Assembly (NCBI RefSeq): GCF_041146795.1
Contig: NC_135176.1
Coordinates: 34,504,531-34,568,530 of the forward strand
Length of the DNA stretch: 64,000 bases
Source of the DNA: Maylandia zebra
Lineage: Eukaryota > Chordata > Actinopteri > Cichliformes > Cichlidae
Direction: 5' to 3'
Positions 11,151 to 24,930 of the stretch are shown here, one piece after another (the first letter of the stretch is position 1; each line of letters starts with the position of its first letter). Below the pieces are notes generated by a model. The model was not told where the DNA came from. It was given only the letters and a program-made list of their open reading frames with translations, and did not search any database. The position numbers and the translations under genes were made by a program.

Positions 11151-11394
11151 CACTAGTAATGTCTGCAGGTACATCGAGAACTTTCCAAAACCTTTGGCTA
11201 CCTGAACATTTGGCCCTGTGTTTAGCACACGTGTCTGAATATTAGAATCCAATTTGTTTAATGTAATTTCTGTTTCAAATAGTTCTGCAACTTTGCACAA
11301 ACCTGTGGCAGACTGTATTTTAAAACCCAAATCTTTCACAGGTCTTATTGTCCCAGAAAGGCGAGAGCTGGGACAGCGTTTGGTCCTGTGTCAG

Positions 11395-11835
11395 TGACCC
11401 AGTGTTTTGAGTCTTTGTATCATTATTGAACTTTGACTTTGTCATTGTTTATCTTTTCTAATCTTTTGGTTTCTGTTTGTGTTCCATGGTTGCTGTTCCC
11501 TCCTAGTCAAGTCTGTTATGTTTCCTGTTTTACTTTGAAAGTCTGTGTCCTATGTAAATGCATTGAGTTTTGCTTCCCCTTTCTCATCTTGTCAGTCACT
11601 CCCAGCTGTGTTCTTCTGTGTTTCGTTCCTCGTTATCCCTCTGTGTATTTAAGCCTTGTGTTTGCCTCTGTTAGTTGCTGGTTTGTCTGCGTAGCTTCCT
11701 CCGTGTCTCCCTGCAGCTCTGTTTTTGGTTTCAGGTTTGTTTTGTTAGTTTATGTCCAGTTTAGGTTTTTTCCTTGCCTTGTTTCTGTGGATTTTTTACC
11801 CCCTTACAAAATAAAGCTCACTCACACGTATGTAC
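11395..11835 (+). repeat. LTR-like pyrimidine-rich repeat
   Basis: Long TC/TG-rich tract ending near ACAAAATAAAGCTCAC, similar in wording to 56,740-57,180 (GTTTTGCTTCCCC, CTGTGTATTTA, then an AATAAA). These resemble LTRs or 3' ends of fish retroelements. No TSD was found. Confidence 0.4.
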
Positions 11836-11959
11836 CTTTCATCATTTACCTTTACATGTACTTCTGCTTAGATTGAAGGGTATAGATGTTGTTGGTATAA
11901 CTGAGGCTCTCAGTTTATGTTACATTAGTTTAACCTAAGTCGTAAAATAAGTGCCAAAG

Positions 11960-12240
11960 CTGAACTGAGGAAGTGCTTCATAAAGCTAGCTCTGCTCGAC
12001 GCTGTCAAAGGCTTGTTCTGCGTCCAGCTGAAGCAGAGCCATGTCTGCATGTTTACGTTGTGCAGAGAGATGAAGCTCCCCTTCAAGTCGGTTTGCCAGT
12101 ACTGTGAACTTGGGATCTGTATTAGTGGGATTGGTAGGATTCACATTTCGTAGGTGGTTTCCCAGGTTTGGGCAGTACCATTATCATCACGCATAGACGG
12201 AGGTAGCTCTTTTAAAGTGTAGCGTTCCACTAACTTATCC
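11960..12240 (-). pseudogene. L1-like LINE RT fragment
   Basis: On the minus strand the segment around 12,000-12,050 reads ALLQLDAEQAFDSVE, the L1-clade RT motif with the first catalytic Asp (normally LDAEKAFD.VEW). The flanking frame is broken. A short, old LINE remnant. Confidence 0.6.
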
Positions 12241-13808
12241 TACAGGGGGCGCAACACTGTGTCTTTAAATGCTTTACAAAGGTAAAATATTTCCTGTTTT
12301 TAATTTGTGCATTACATTTGAAAGTTAAGTCATTGATGACAGAGAGTCTGATTCAGTCCCAGCTTCTCGACAAAGTGAAGTGACGTTGATAGAGTCTAAC
12401 GATTCTTACGTTGTGTATGGTTGTGAGTCTTTATGTTGTGCGGCGCGTCGGGCAGCTGTTCATTGTTGGCGATTAGAGGCTGTTGCTTCGGCTTCCTCCC
12501 AGTTAACACCAGCTCTAGCTCATTATTATGGTCTGGCACCAGCTGGTCTTCGGTCTTCCTCTTAGTTGTGAGGAATAAGGAGATCATTTGTTCTCTGAGG
12601 ATCTGTGATGTTTTCATCTGCGGTTCTAATTTCATTTATTGTTTCTCTCTCGTTCACTGTGATGCACCAAAGTTTTCCTGCTCTCGCTCCCTGATCGCCG
12701 CAGGTCTGTCGACGCTCGGCTGATGCTGTCTGAACTTAATTTATCATGTTTTTCGTTTTAATAGATTTTGTTGTTTTTCTTTAGTGTCATTCAAATTCAT
12801 CTCTAGTTCCACTTCTGTTATTTGAGCATCAAGTCCAACATCTCAGTTTTATTTGATCTGTTTTCTGTGTAAACCCTCATCTGTCCATGTATAATTACCT
12901 CAAAGGCCCCCCCTCTGGCTGAGGCTGTAGCTTCAGAGTTAGTGAAGTAGAAACCGTCATCAGTGAATTTGGGTTATGTACCCAGCAGTGATGGCTGAAT
13001 GCTAAAGATCGATGAGTTGAGAGTTTGAAATAAGGAAACAATCTATGCGACTGTGGCTGAGCGACAGGACTGTGCTCTCTGTGTTGGGATTTCTCGTCTC
13101 CTTGCATTTTAGGCTCAGTTCGGACATGAAATGTTGTATAACTGAATAGTTATAGTCTGAACCTGATGATCTGTCAAGCCCAGGATCTAAGGTACAGTTA
13201 GAGCTGCAGTATAGAGGAACATATAAAAGCTGAGGTCACCTGTGTTGGGCCGTATAAATGAACCATAATGAAGTCTTTGTTCATCACTGAGCGCTGTATG
13301 ATGATGAAGCTCCCTGTGGGTCTAAGATGGGTCATGATTTATGTCCCCACCTCCATCAGCATGTGATGAGAGGTGGGTAGAAAAAGCCTGAACCTCGTCC
13401 TTCTCCGAGCAATTTCACTCCCACACGGGTGTGTCTTGAATGAAGACGTCCTTTGGGTGACATTGTTTGAGTCTCTTCATTACTCTCTATAGTCTAATAC
13501 ATTTCCTAAGGCCTCTCACGCTCCAGGAGAGCCGTTTCATTCAGTTTGTGCCCTTTAAACAAACTGACTGCATTCGTCTCAGCTGTAGGAACGAAAATGA
13601 CTATTTAAAACACTCAACTCTTATAAAGCACAACCCAGGACCCGACCTGTGGAAATGTCACAGATTCCCTCCTGTTGTCACTGAAACTTGTTTGGCTACT
13701 GATCGTATAGGAGCAGAAAAAACATCCTGTTGTTAATTCAAAGCTTTAAACTCACTGCGACCATATTAACTGAGAAGCCAAAGAACATTTACAGGAATTA
13801 AATATTAC
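12241..13808. other. No recognised feature
   Basis: Mixed sequence with short open frames on both strands, none with recognisable motifs or splice structure. I see no RNA gene or transposon ends. Confidence 0.4.
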
Positions 13809-13904
13809 ATGCCTGCGTCATGCCTGCGTCATGCCTGCGTCATGCCTGCGTCATGCCTGCGTCATGCCTGCGTCATGCCTGCGTCATGCCTGCGTCATGC
13901 CTGC
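13809..13904. repeat. 11-bp tandem repeat
   Basis: About 8.6 near-perfect head-to-tail copies of ATGCCTGCGTC. The unit is short, has no spacers, and the GCRTCA-like content is incidental. Confidence 0.95.
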
Positions 13905-15941
13905 ACAGCTACGACTACAGCGTGTTATTTTCTCTGAGCTGAGGTTGTTCATCACTTCCAGAGTGGACATGAATTTATCCATCATTTTGTTTCCGGGTCT
14001 TTCGTATGAATTCTTCCACCTCTGATGGAGTGGAGGAGGTGCCGGCTGCCGTGATGGGAGATCAGTCCACAGGAGCTGCTGTTTCACCCGGTTTCTCTCG
14101 TCAGCGCAGAGAAAATCATCACATGGCATCTGTGGTGCTTCGCGGCCGCTCTCGTCACCTCGCCTCGTCCTGATGATCGCTCGTGTTGGGCCGTTTGGGA
14201 TGTTTTGGCCGTGCAGCCTATGTCCCACTCGATGGGGCTGCTGAGGCGAGCCTCTCTGAAACGCTCCAGTTCTGTCCTTTATTTCTAAGGTGGATGTTGT
14301 AACGTCTCACAGTTGAAGTGTTCAGCCAGAACATGCGTCTCGGTCCGCAGGGCGCTAGCTTCTTCCATCTTCTCAGTGTCTGGTCCATCTTTTCGTTGTT
14401 TTCAGTTTAGATCAGTGTTCTGTAATCTGCATCCTGATTGGCTGGGTTGGAGCAGTAGCTTGTTTTGGGGCGAGTACGAACAGAAAGTGTCTTTAGCTGT
14501 TGTGTGTCGAGCTCAAGGCTTTACTGCCGTTCAGATAGACGCCATAGCCTGAAGCCTGTTTTTTTTTTATTTGTTCATTTTCCTGTGAAATGTTTTTAAA
14601 ATAAATTTGTATTTATTATTTTATTGTTTGGATAGATTTATTTGTTTTACCTTTTGTTTCTTTATTTTTCTCTCTTGTTTTCTGATTATTGTTAATAAAT
14701 CCAAACTTCAGCTCTGGTTGTTTATTCATACCTGAGGTCAGACTTATTGATCGGTGTGTTTCTGATAATCATTTCCTGTTTCTAATGAGTCGCTGATAAT
14801 AAACTGCTGTTGTTTTAATCAGCAGCCTGACGGAGCTCCATCTGTCTGACGATTTTCACATTAAAAGCCCTGCGCCAAATTAAAAGCCTCAGATTAACCT
14901 TTCAGAGGAGATTAAATGTCAGCAGGGAACACCTGATGCATCGCACCTGTCTGATCTTTGCATCGGCCACACGCTGATCCCAGTCAGTGTTTTTAACTCT
15001 GTGAGCGCCGGCGTGATGCCAGCAGGCTGCTTCCTGCAGCTCTGACCAAAGCTCGTCGGCGATCGTCTGAAGACAATTTTAAACCTCTCAAAGAATCTGA
15101 AACGCATGAAACACTTTTTACTCTTCGCTCTGTGTGACTGATGCTAGACTGGATCAGCGGCAGGGACAGCCTGCTGTGATTGGTTGTCACATTCTTTCTG
15201 GAGACGTAGAAAGAGGAAACGTACCACCTACCTGACAGCTTACTTTTCAAAGAAAGGGTTTGACCTACAAACAGCATGAAGAGCTTTGTTTTCAGGTCAG
15301 ATTTGGATCTTCCAGCTTTAAAACTGATTTTGCTGTTCGTGGTATTTGTTGCAGAGGTTTGTAGATCTGTTCAGAGTTAAAGTGAAGAGCTGACATTTAA
15401 TAGAAATGTTTCCTGTTTTTGTCCCGCTCTACCGCAGGGTCACATGACCTCCCCCTCAAACATGGCTGCACTTGGATTCAGAGGTGTTGGCATGGCGACC
15501 GTCAGTCAGCAGCTGTCAGATCCATCGTTCGGTTGAGATATCGTGATAAAAACAGTCGTGTGACAGACTAACAGAGTAAAACCACACCTCCACCACCTCC
15601 ACACCTAAACAACCCGTCAGCTGACTGATCAGTCTTACCTGTCGCCACCTCCATCAGCTGCCTCCTCCCTGAAGGCCTCTCAGACCGTCATCGTGTCCTC
15701 GTGTCCTCATGTTTCCTGTTTCCTCTCAGAACAGTCTGGACCAAACTCCGCTAAACCATTTCTAATGTTCAAGGTTGTTTCCCTGTCGACGTTTCTTTCA
15801 GCGTTTTAAACACTTTGGCAGCTAATCACAGCCGTCCAATCAGCACACAGCTCTCGTTAATGTGAGGAACAGAAGAGACGCCGGGAAAGATGCAACAGAG
15901 GAACGCTTTGTTCTTCTTTCAACACGCTTCAAAGCAAACGC

Positions 15942-15945
<4 letters not shown>
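13905..15945. other. No recognised feature
   Basis: No supported gene. Open frames at 13,884-14,228 (-), 14,313-14,552 (+) and 14,993-15,277 (-) lack domains, and their neighbourhood shows no matching exons. CAGATCAG/CTGAT-type words recur but form no defined repeat. Confidence 0.4.
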
Positions 15946-15948
<3 letters not shown>

Positions 15949-15981
<33 letters not shown>

Positions 15982-16013
15982 CACACACACACACACACGC
16001 ACACACACGCACA
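15949..16013. repeat. (CA)n microsatellite
   Basis: CA run with a few CG interruptions. Confidence 0.95.
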
Positions 16014-16695
16014 GCTCTGTCAGTGACAGACTGAGGTAATCAGATTACTGCGCATTTGTATTCAGGCCTGAATGAATCAACACAAACAGGTAAACGTGAA
16101 TTACAGACAGTAAACTACATAAACTACACCTCAGTGTCAGCTCAAGTCTTTGATGACAGTTTACTGGTTGGTTGTCATTCCCAGTCTGACCTGATGAGGG
16201 CAGTGTTGTGTAAATGTTAGAGCGATGTCATTAGTTTTTGTAACAAAGGTAACTACAGTAATGATTTATTATATTTGCAGACTGTATATATATATATAGC
16301 TGTATATATCTCAGCTACACACATGTTGACCTGCAGGCAGGCTGGGAGGTAACTAGATTACATTTTTTTATTTATTTGTTTTTTAGTGTGAACTAATGTT
16401 TCATAGTAATATTTTTAATGCAATGTTGCTTTTTCTGATGTTTGAATTGAAGTCAAACATTATATGAAGCAAAGTAAACCGATGAAAAGTTAAAGATTAA
16501 AATCAAACATCTTGGAAACAGTAACCAGTCACATACATATTTGGCTTTGATGTCGACCAGTGTAGTTAACAAAATAAACCATTTTTTTTCTAATTTCATG
16601 TTTTTGACAGTAAGAAATGAACAAAGTGAGACTCCGTGTGTTCATGAAGGTTTGTGTCCTTCACCAAAACCAGACCATGGAAATGTAAACATGAT
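16014..16695. other. No recognised feature; 3' flank of GIMAP A
   Basis: AT-rich sequence containing short TA runs (~16,285-16,310). I could not fix a poly(A) signal for the minus-strand GIMAP gene with confidence. Confidence 0.35.
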
Positions 16696-16696
16696 G

Positions 16697-16800
16697 GTCT
16701 GTGAAGGTTCTCGGTGGTCCAGGTCGGGGTCGTCCAAGGAGCTTGGAAAGAAAAGCATCTGGACTTGTTTAAGTTCAAGGTTCTTATAAAGTGACGTGAG
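16697..16800 (+). repeat. Penelope-like element terminal fragment
   Basis: TCTGTGAAGGTTCTCGGTGG, TCCAAGGAGCTTGGAAAGAA and GCATCTGGACTTGTTTAAGT match (as reverse complement) the terminal segments at 61,795-61,905 and 60,810-60,880. It lies just 3' of the GIMAP A stop codon. Confidence 0.65.
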
Positions 16801-16882
16801 TATGCCATCATCTCCAAACCCACAGTGGGTAACCTCGTAGTAAAGTCCATCCAGCACAAAGATGATGAAAAAAGGATCAAAT

Positions 16883-17712
16883 TCACTGAGTAACACACTC
16901 TTTGTCTTTCACGGCTATAGCTGTAGCTCCCACTGCCGCTCCCAGAGCTGCTCCCAGTGGACCAAACACACTTCCCACTCCCGCCCCGATCCCCACCGCC
17001 TTCAGGAACTTGTTCTTTTTCTCTGCACGCCTTCTTGCTTCCTGCTCTTCCATCGATATATTTTCTCTCAGAAGTCGCTCCTGCTCTTCTCTGACGGCTC
17101 TCTCAGCCTCCTGCAGCATCTCGTTGGTGTAATATTTTCCTCCATGTCTCTGAACAATTATGTTGATCTTCTCCAGCAGCTCTTTGACCTGAGAGGGATC
17201 TTTGATTTTGTTGTTAAAAACATGATATCTTCCTCCACACTGTTGGATGAAGCCACTCAGAGACGGACTGCTATTTATCAATGTGTCTATGTTAGCTTCA
17301 TTGTCCACATCATCTCCATGTGTGAACAGCACCATAGTATAACCTGCTGCTTCTTCTCCAAAGATCTTCTGCAGGATTTTCACTGTTTCTTGTTCTTCTT
17401 TGGTGAATCTGCTAATCTGGATCACGATCAGGAACACATGAGGACCAGGAGCAGCAAAGGAGATGCATCTGGCAACCTCTCTCTTCAGCTCGTCTTCAGG
17501 TCTATCAGTGTCAAACAGTCCTGGAGTATCAACAACATCCAGGATCTGACAGTCTACCTGATCTGTGATTTTCTGACACCCTGCTGTCACTGAAGAAAAG
17601 GCAGCTTTAGATTCAAAAGCTTTTCTTCCTAAGATGGTGTTTCCTGATGCACTCTTCCCAACTCCTGTTCTCCCAACAAGCACCATCCTCAGGTGTGGAA
17701 CATGTTCAACTG
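16883..17712 (-). CDS. gimap: GIMAP A, main exon (AIG1-type GTPase)
   Basis: This exon joins the 19-nt exon at 18,387-18,405 across a 674-nt intron (gene 16,883-18,405) to give 282 aa. GIMAPs are GTP-binding proteins of lymphocytes and other immune cells that assemble on membranes and affect cell survival. Visible motifs, numbered on the full protein: P-loop GRTGVGKS at 20-27, switch-II DTPG at 68-71, the AIG1 box region PGPHVFL, and FTHGD as the G4-like element. A basic, coiled-coil-prone helix (EEQEARRRAEKKNK) leads into a Gly/Ala-rich hydrophobic segment (GIGAGVGSVFGPLGAALGAA). The last four residues are CVTQ, a CaaX-like prenylation signal. The acceptor is CTTCAG|CAG, so a three-base NAGNAG choice exists. 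It is head to head with GIMAP B. The internal Met at 17,686 is not the likely start. Confidence 0.92.
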
Positions 17713-18386
17713 CTGAAGAAGATAAACAGATTACTGCTGTTATTAGTGGGACTCCCTCAACCAGCTCGTCACACTAGGACAGTTACATATACAGAATCAG
17801 GGATAGGTGATGATGAAGTACCAAGGAAGGAAAACCCAGGAATGGGGGAAGTAAAACTTACAGCATTACATAAAGACTGATTACTGAAATAAAACAGGAA
17901 ATGACTCATGACTAAACATCTGAACAATCCAAAACAATCACACATCAATCAAAACAAAGACGAGAATGCTGACCATAAATTCCCTGAAGTTTACGAGAAC
18001 CAGCAACCAAACTGGCAGAACAGGATTACTCCGCACATCGAAATCCCCCGAAATCAGATTTACTGATAAAGTCTGTCTGTCTGTCTGTCCATCCATGCCA
18101 TTCAAAGTGAAGACTGGGTGGATTGGCAGGCTCTGGTGGCTGTTGGCTGTAAACGTTCATAAAACAAATCTGTTCTTACCACTGCATGAACCACATGTTT
18201 CAGGATTTGTTGTTTCAAACAAATAAACATAAATTTAAAAAAGTAACAGATAAATAAGATATAGACACAGGGCACAGAAATAAAGACTGACAGCTCAGGT
18301 AAACAGGCAGCTCTGGAGTTTCTGACTTTTATTATAAAAAGTTTGTCTGAACAGTAAATCAGAATAAAACTTGTAGATGTACTTAC

Positions 18387-18405
18387 GAGCTTTCGAGCCG
18401 GCCAT
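18387..18405 (-). CDS. gimap: GIMAP A, 19-nt first coding exon
   Basis: Reads ATGGCCGGCTCGAAAGCTC then donor GTAAGT (minus strand), encoding MAGSKA plus the first base of codon 7. With the main exon the total is 849 nt, exactly 283 codons including the stop. The same arrangement occurs at 19,759, 38,228, 47,253 and 51,378, which supports it strongly. Confidence 0.85.
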
Positions 18406-18560
18406 GCTGGTGCTGCTCAGGATTGTGAAAGCTGTCACAGCTACCGTATTGACATCAGCTCTGTGCGTTCATGAAGATTGGCCCTCCCTTTAATGCCACC
18501 ATATCACATACAGGAACAACACTCCAGCTGTCACATCAGCACTTAATGACTTGTTAAAGT
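18406..18560 (-). promoter_or_regulatory. GIMAP A promoter region
   Basis: The 5' sequence is shared with the other GIMAP copies: CCTGAGCAGCACCA just before the ATG, and a box ATTAAAGGGAGGGCCAATC (18,476-18,497, minus) about 70-95 bp upstream. Versions of the box are at 19,652-19,671 (B) and 47,301-47,320 (C), and a weaker one near 51,290 (D). The TTAAA core could act as a TATA-like element. Confidence 0.6.
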
Positions 18561-18884
18561 GACTACAGGGCAGATTCCTCAGTGGGTTAGTATACCACTC
18601 CACGCTCAGTCACATAAATAAACCTGTAGTCGTGGGAGGAGGCCACATGGTTGGAAACTGGCTCACAAATGTTTCCTTTTAGGGGAAATTTTAGCTGAAC
18701 TGCCATCAACCAAAAACTTTTAGTCTTGTTATCAATCATCATGATTGATAACTGGATCATTCCATGCAACGTCAGTCAGTACCATCGACCGCTCAAGTTT
18801 GTTTACTCTGTTAACTTATAGAGAGGCAACATTTTAACCTCAAAATACACTGTTGGCAGAAGTATTGACTCATCTGTCTTATAT

Positions 18885-19494
18885 TGTCAGAGACCGGGGT
18901 CTGAGGGACCCAGGGCCCATAAGCAGTTTTGGATTTATATTACTTGTTATATGTACATTTGATGTATTGTGTGGCTGTCCCTGGTTTCCCTGCTTGCAGG
19001 TATGTGTATGGGTCCATGTATGGGTCTGGGTGTTTCTGGTAGGATGGTTTAGAGGCACCATCAGGCCTGGTGGGTCTGCCAGGTGGCTGGCTACACCTGA
19101 GGAAGATGCACACACCTGCAGCTGATCAAGCCTCGTCGGAGGAGCTACTTAGGAGTGTGGTGCAGCTCTTTCTGACGCTGGATCGATTCGTGAGACTTCC
19201 GTTAGTTTCCCAGTTAGAAGTCAGTGAATTAGAGTTTTGTTACTGAGTGGTGCTGCTTCTGTTACTTTCCCAGGAGAACTGCGGGACGAGAGGGCAGCAA
19301 CCACGGACCACACTAAGGAGTGGAGACACAGAGCACTGACACTGGATGAAGACGGGAACGGCAGTCTGGGACACAGGGGGATTTATTGTTGTTTACTTCA
19401 CCACCTTGTAAATAAACACTGTCTGCACTGAAGAGTCCGGCGTCTGGGTCCTGTTTCCCCACCTCCCCATGGTCTGCCAGCGCAGGCCATGACA
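18885..19494. mobile_element. Solo LTR (610 bp) in the shared GIMAP A/B promoter
   Basis: Begins TGTCAGAGAC and ends GGCCATGACA, with inverted TGTCA/TGACA ends. The 5-bp duplication TATAT flanks it (18,880-18,884 and 19,495-19,499), and a GTAAATAAAC poly(A)-like word lies near 19,411. No internal retroelement genes are present, so this is a solo LTR. It sits between the two divergent GIMAP first exons, ~480 bp from A and ~265 bp from B. The AT-rich TSD is slightly less convincing than a mixed one. Confidence 0.75.
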
Positions 19495-19499
19495 TATAT

Positions 19500-19758
19500 A
19501 GTATATATATATAGTGACGCACATACATTCTTATATTTGCACATATATTTATTCTCATAATTCCCATAAAGAGCCACTGATGGCTGTTTCCCCGTGTTTG
19601 GTGCCACAGCCCGAGTGTTGTTCCTGTGTGTAGGACAGGTCTGGCACCTTGCATTTAAAGGGAGGGACGATCGTCACGGTACAACAACCAGCTCATGCAA
19701 AACATTTTGGCAGCAGGCATGTGACTGTGACACAGCTTTAACCCTGAGCAGCACCAAC
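19500..19758 (+). promoter_or_regulatory. GIMAP B promoter region
   Basis: Contains CATTTAAAGGGAGGGACGAT (19,652-19,671), the counterpart of the box upstream of GIMAP A, and CCCTGAGCAGCACCAAC just before the ATG. Homology to the A promoter is in inverted orientation, so the two genes form a head-to-head pair with mirrored promoters. Confidence 0.6.
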
Positions 19759-19777
19759 ATGGCCGGCTCACTACCTC
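19759..19777 (+). CDS. gimap: GIMAP B, 19-nt first coding exon
   Basis: ATGGCCGGCTCACTACCTC followed by GTAAGT; encodes MAGSLP plus one base. It splices to 24,931 over a 5.15-kb intron filled with transposons. The intron start (ACATCTACAAGTTTTATTCTG) is nearly identical to that of GIMAP A. Confidence 0.82.
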
Positions 19778-20654
19778 GTAAGTACATCTACAAGTTTTAT
19801 TCTGATTTACTGTTCAGACAAACTTTTTATAATAAAAGTCAGAAACTGAGAAACTGCAGAGCTGCCTGTTTACCTGAGCTGTGATGAGTTATTCCTGTGA
19901 CCCGAGTCTCTCTTTAATCTCTGTTGCTTTTTAATGTTTTGTTTTATTTGTTTCAAACACCAACACCTGAGTTCTTTGTGGTTCATGCAGTGATGAGAAC
20001 AGGTCTGTGTTACACAGGCACACCAACCACAGCCTGTCATTTGTCTTCTTAATAAACCGCGAGAGACTAAAGAGACAAATCAATAACTCAAGCTTCATCC
20101 CTGAGTGTATACACTAGATCGACAGACGGAGCTTCCACGGACGATGACTGTGAACTGTGTCCACAAAGTGGAGTGAAAGCTCAGAGGTGTCTGCAGCACC
20201 GACTCGACAGAAACGGACTCTAAATGATTTCCTGTAGATGATCAGAGTAATGCTGTTCTGCCAGTTTGACTAACTTCTCAGTGTTGAGCTAATTGTGGTT
20301 CGTTTTTTTTATGACAGTGATAGTTTGGATCGATGTGATGTTTTAGTTCAGGTGATTTCCAGTTTGATTTCAGTCAAGTTTTCTCTGCCCTCAGTAATGT
20401 TACCTGTGCTTTCTTCCACACCTGTTGCACTCATCTCAGTATATATACACCCTCATTAACTTCTATCCGGTCTTTAAGTGATGACGTGACGAATCCTACT
20501 TCCGGGCCTAAAGCAGTCTGCGTTTAATATGGCTTTTGTGTTGTTAACATGTTTAATGTTTTGTATTTTCTTCTATTTAATCTCTAAAAGCTCCTAAAAC
20601 AGTCAGTGATCCCTGTTGACCTCCCTCGGCTTTTATTACCGCTAATCATTTATT

Positions 20655-20666
20655 TAAGATAAGATA

Positions 20667-20697
<31 letters not shown>
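20655..20697. repeat. (GATAA)n microsatellite
   Basis: About eight tandem copies of AGATA/GATAA, probably a LINE tail on the minus strand. Confidence 0.9.
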
Positions 20698-20796
20698 AAC
20701 TTTATTAATCCCTCGGGTGGGTTCCTCTGGGAAATTCGACTTCCAAAAAAAGCACAGCAACGACCGAAGTTACAGTTACAGAATTGTTATATATTG

Positions 20797-20837
<41 letters not shown>
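20797..20837. repeat. (AT)n microsatellite
   Basis: Pure AT/TA run of about 40 bp. Confidence 0.95.
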
Positions 20838-20838
<1 letters not shown>

Positions 20839-21402
20839 GCACACACACACACATATATAAATACAGAGACAAATATAAATAAAATATACAAAGGGGATAA
20901 ATAGAATATAAGAATAAGCTCAGTTTTTAAAACCTTAGGATGTAACTACAGCCCAGCCCATGCAGCAGTATATGAATGACTAACCTCGTATTGTGGATGG
21001 ATTATCTCAGTTGTTCTCCTGGCTGAAGTTTGGTCCTTTTACAGCATCCTGCCATGCGATTACATTTGTTCCTGACCACCGAGAACACTCACGGTAACTT
21101 TTATCGAGTGGAAAAAAAGTTAGCTTGTTTATATTATGCTAACATAGCTGTGTCGCTAGCGGTCACGTAGCACATCATTATATACCAGCTAGCCCAACTT
21201 CAGTAACCCTACAAACGTCACTGCTGTTTAGTTTTCTGTCTTCATTTATGCTGGAAGTGATAGCAGAGCTGTACGTTTTAATTTGTTTCCAAAACCCCGC
21301 AGTCAGGACATGCTATATTGTATTTAGATAGAAGCTAGCGAGCTAACTCCCTGCTAACTTCTAACTCCGTTAAATGTCATAAATTCCGTTTTCATGGATG
21401 CC

Positions 21403-23512
<2,110 letters not shown>

Positions 23513-23520
23513 CTTGTAGT

Positions 23521-23880
23521 ACCATATCACCGTATTAGAGCACTTCGCTCTCGCTCTGCAGGCCTACTTGTTGTTCCTAGAGTATTTAAAAGTAGAATGG
23601 GAGGCAGAGCCTTCAGTTTTCAGGCCCCTCTTCTGTGGAACCAGCTTCCAGTTTGGATTCAGGAGACAGACACTATCTCTACTTTCAAGATTAGGCTTCA
23701 AACTTTCCTTTTTGCTAAAGCATATAGTTAGGGCTGGACCAGGTGACCCTGAATCCTCCCTTAGTTATGCTGCAATAGACGTAGGCTGCTGGGGATTCCC
23801 ATGATGCACTGGGTGTTTCTTCTTCACTCAGTGTGTGTCTAAACACCTTTATTGCTTTACAGTAAAAAGCAACTGTTTTG
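23521..23880 (+). pseudogene. L2/Maui-type LINE C-terminal end and 3' UTR
   Basis: Reads PYHRIRALRSRSAGLLVVP, then FSFQAPLLWNQLP, and FKIRLQTFLFAKAYS before a stop, the conserved C-terminal end of L2-clade ORF2. The 3' UTR follows to about 23,880. This is the right half of the copy interrupted at 22,143. Confidence 0.75.
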
Positions 23881-24158
23881 GGGATTTACCCCTCAGCCTG
23901 ACATGGCTCAGAGACACCACTGTGTGGGAGCGAAACACAACAGTTCCACAATCAAACTGTACATTTAACCTCAGTTCATGTCATCAAAGTTCATGAAGTG
24001 GTGAAGCATGAACTCCTGCCTCTATAGATACGTGGGGGGGACCTTCTTGCAGCTTCTTCATGTTGGCCTGTGGATGCTCAGGTATCTCTTATTCTACGGT
24101 CTGACTCCACGCCTCAGTCCAGATCACCGTCCCTCTCTTTGAGAACACTCAGACACAC

Positions 24159-24726
24159 TTAGGCTACGTCCACACGTACCCGGGTATTCTTGAAAACGCA
24201 GATTTTTCTATGCGTTTGCACCTTTCGTCCACACGTAAACGGCGTTTTTAGTCACTGAAAACGGAGATTTTTAAAAACGCCGGCCAGGGTGGATATTTTT
24301 GAAAACTCAGTTTTTGCGTTTACGTGTGGACGAGAAAAACGGAGAAAACGCAGCGTCAAAGGTGTGCGCCTTTTTTGACGTTATTGTTTCGGTGAAATGA
24401 ATTTCTACAATACTATTACTATTAATTCTACTCTCTGCAGTGTTTAAATGCTTACATATACACACAGTTACTGTCCCTCCACACACACGACTCTGTTCTG
24501 CTTCTATGCCCCAGCTTTGTTTACTTTTTCCCACCGAGGCTTCTAGACTTCTGATTGGCCAACATTTCTACACGGTTAGGAATCTAGCGCCACCTGCTGC
24601 TTTGGCATGTTCATAGCAGCGTTTTCCTCCATTTCTGCCTTTATGTGTGGACGGGATTATTTTTTAAAATGAAAACGGAAAATCTCAGTTTTCAAAAATA
24701 CCCGTGTACGCGTGGACGCAGCCTTA
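24159..24726. mobile_element. MITE with ~45-bp terminal inverted repeats
   Basis: The left end TTAGGCTACGTCCACACGTA pairs with the reverse complement of the right end TAAGGCTGCGTCCACGCGTA. Similarity continues through CGGGTATT.TTGAAAAC for ~45 bp. It has no coding capacity, and the interior repeats AAAACG/GGAGA words. The TSD is unclear, so the superfamily is not assigned. It lies ~200 bp upstream of GIMAP B exon 2. Confidence 0.7.
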
Positions 24727-24930
24727 TCCACTCTGAATGACATGCTGATGTCCTCGCTGTAGATCCTGCTGATCAACACGTTGATGCCTCGCTCACTCCT
24801 GACACACAGCGTGATGTCATCCATGTACAGGAGGAAGCAGAAGGTCAGTCTCATGTTTATATTTTACTGTTCCACATGATGACTGAGAGACTCCCACTAA
24901 TAATGACAGCCATCTCTTTAACTTCCACAG

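Larger units (their letters stand above)
20460..21402. other. GIMAP B intron: LINE-end-like sequence and simple repeats
   Basis: Includes a (GATAA)n run at 20,655-20,697 leading into AGAACTTTATTAATCCCTCGG and a GGGAAATTCGACTTCC-like block, the reverse of a common fish LINE 3' end. An (AT)n run is at 20,797-20,837. The remainder is unassigned and is probably 5' region of the L2 copy that follows. Confidence 0.45.

Noticed and set aside
12380..12723. Possible small genes at 12.4-12.7 kb
   Set aside because: Overlapping short frames on both strands without motifs, splice partners or promoter features.
16862..17593. 243-codon plus-strand frame
   Set aside because: It is antisense to the GIMAP A exon; similar shadows occur opposite B, C and D. 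The minus-strand reading has all GTPase motifs.
24876..24930. Met at 24,876 as the start of GIMAP B
   Set aside because: The codons between it and 24,930 cover a polypyrimidine tract and AG acceptor, and the paralogues all begin with a separate 19-nt exon.
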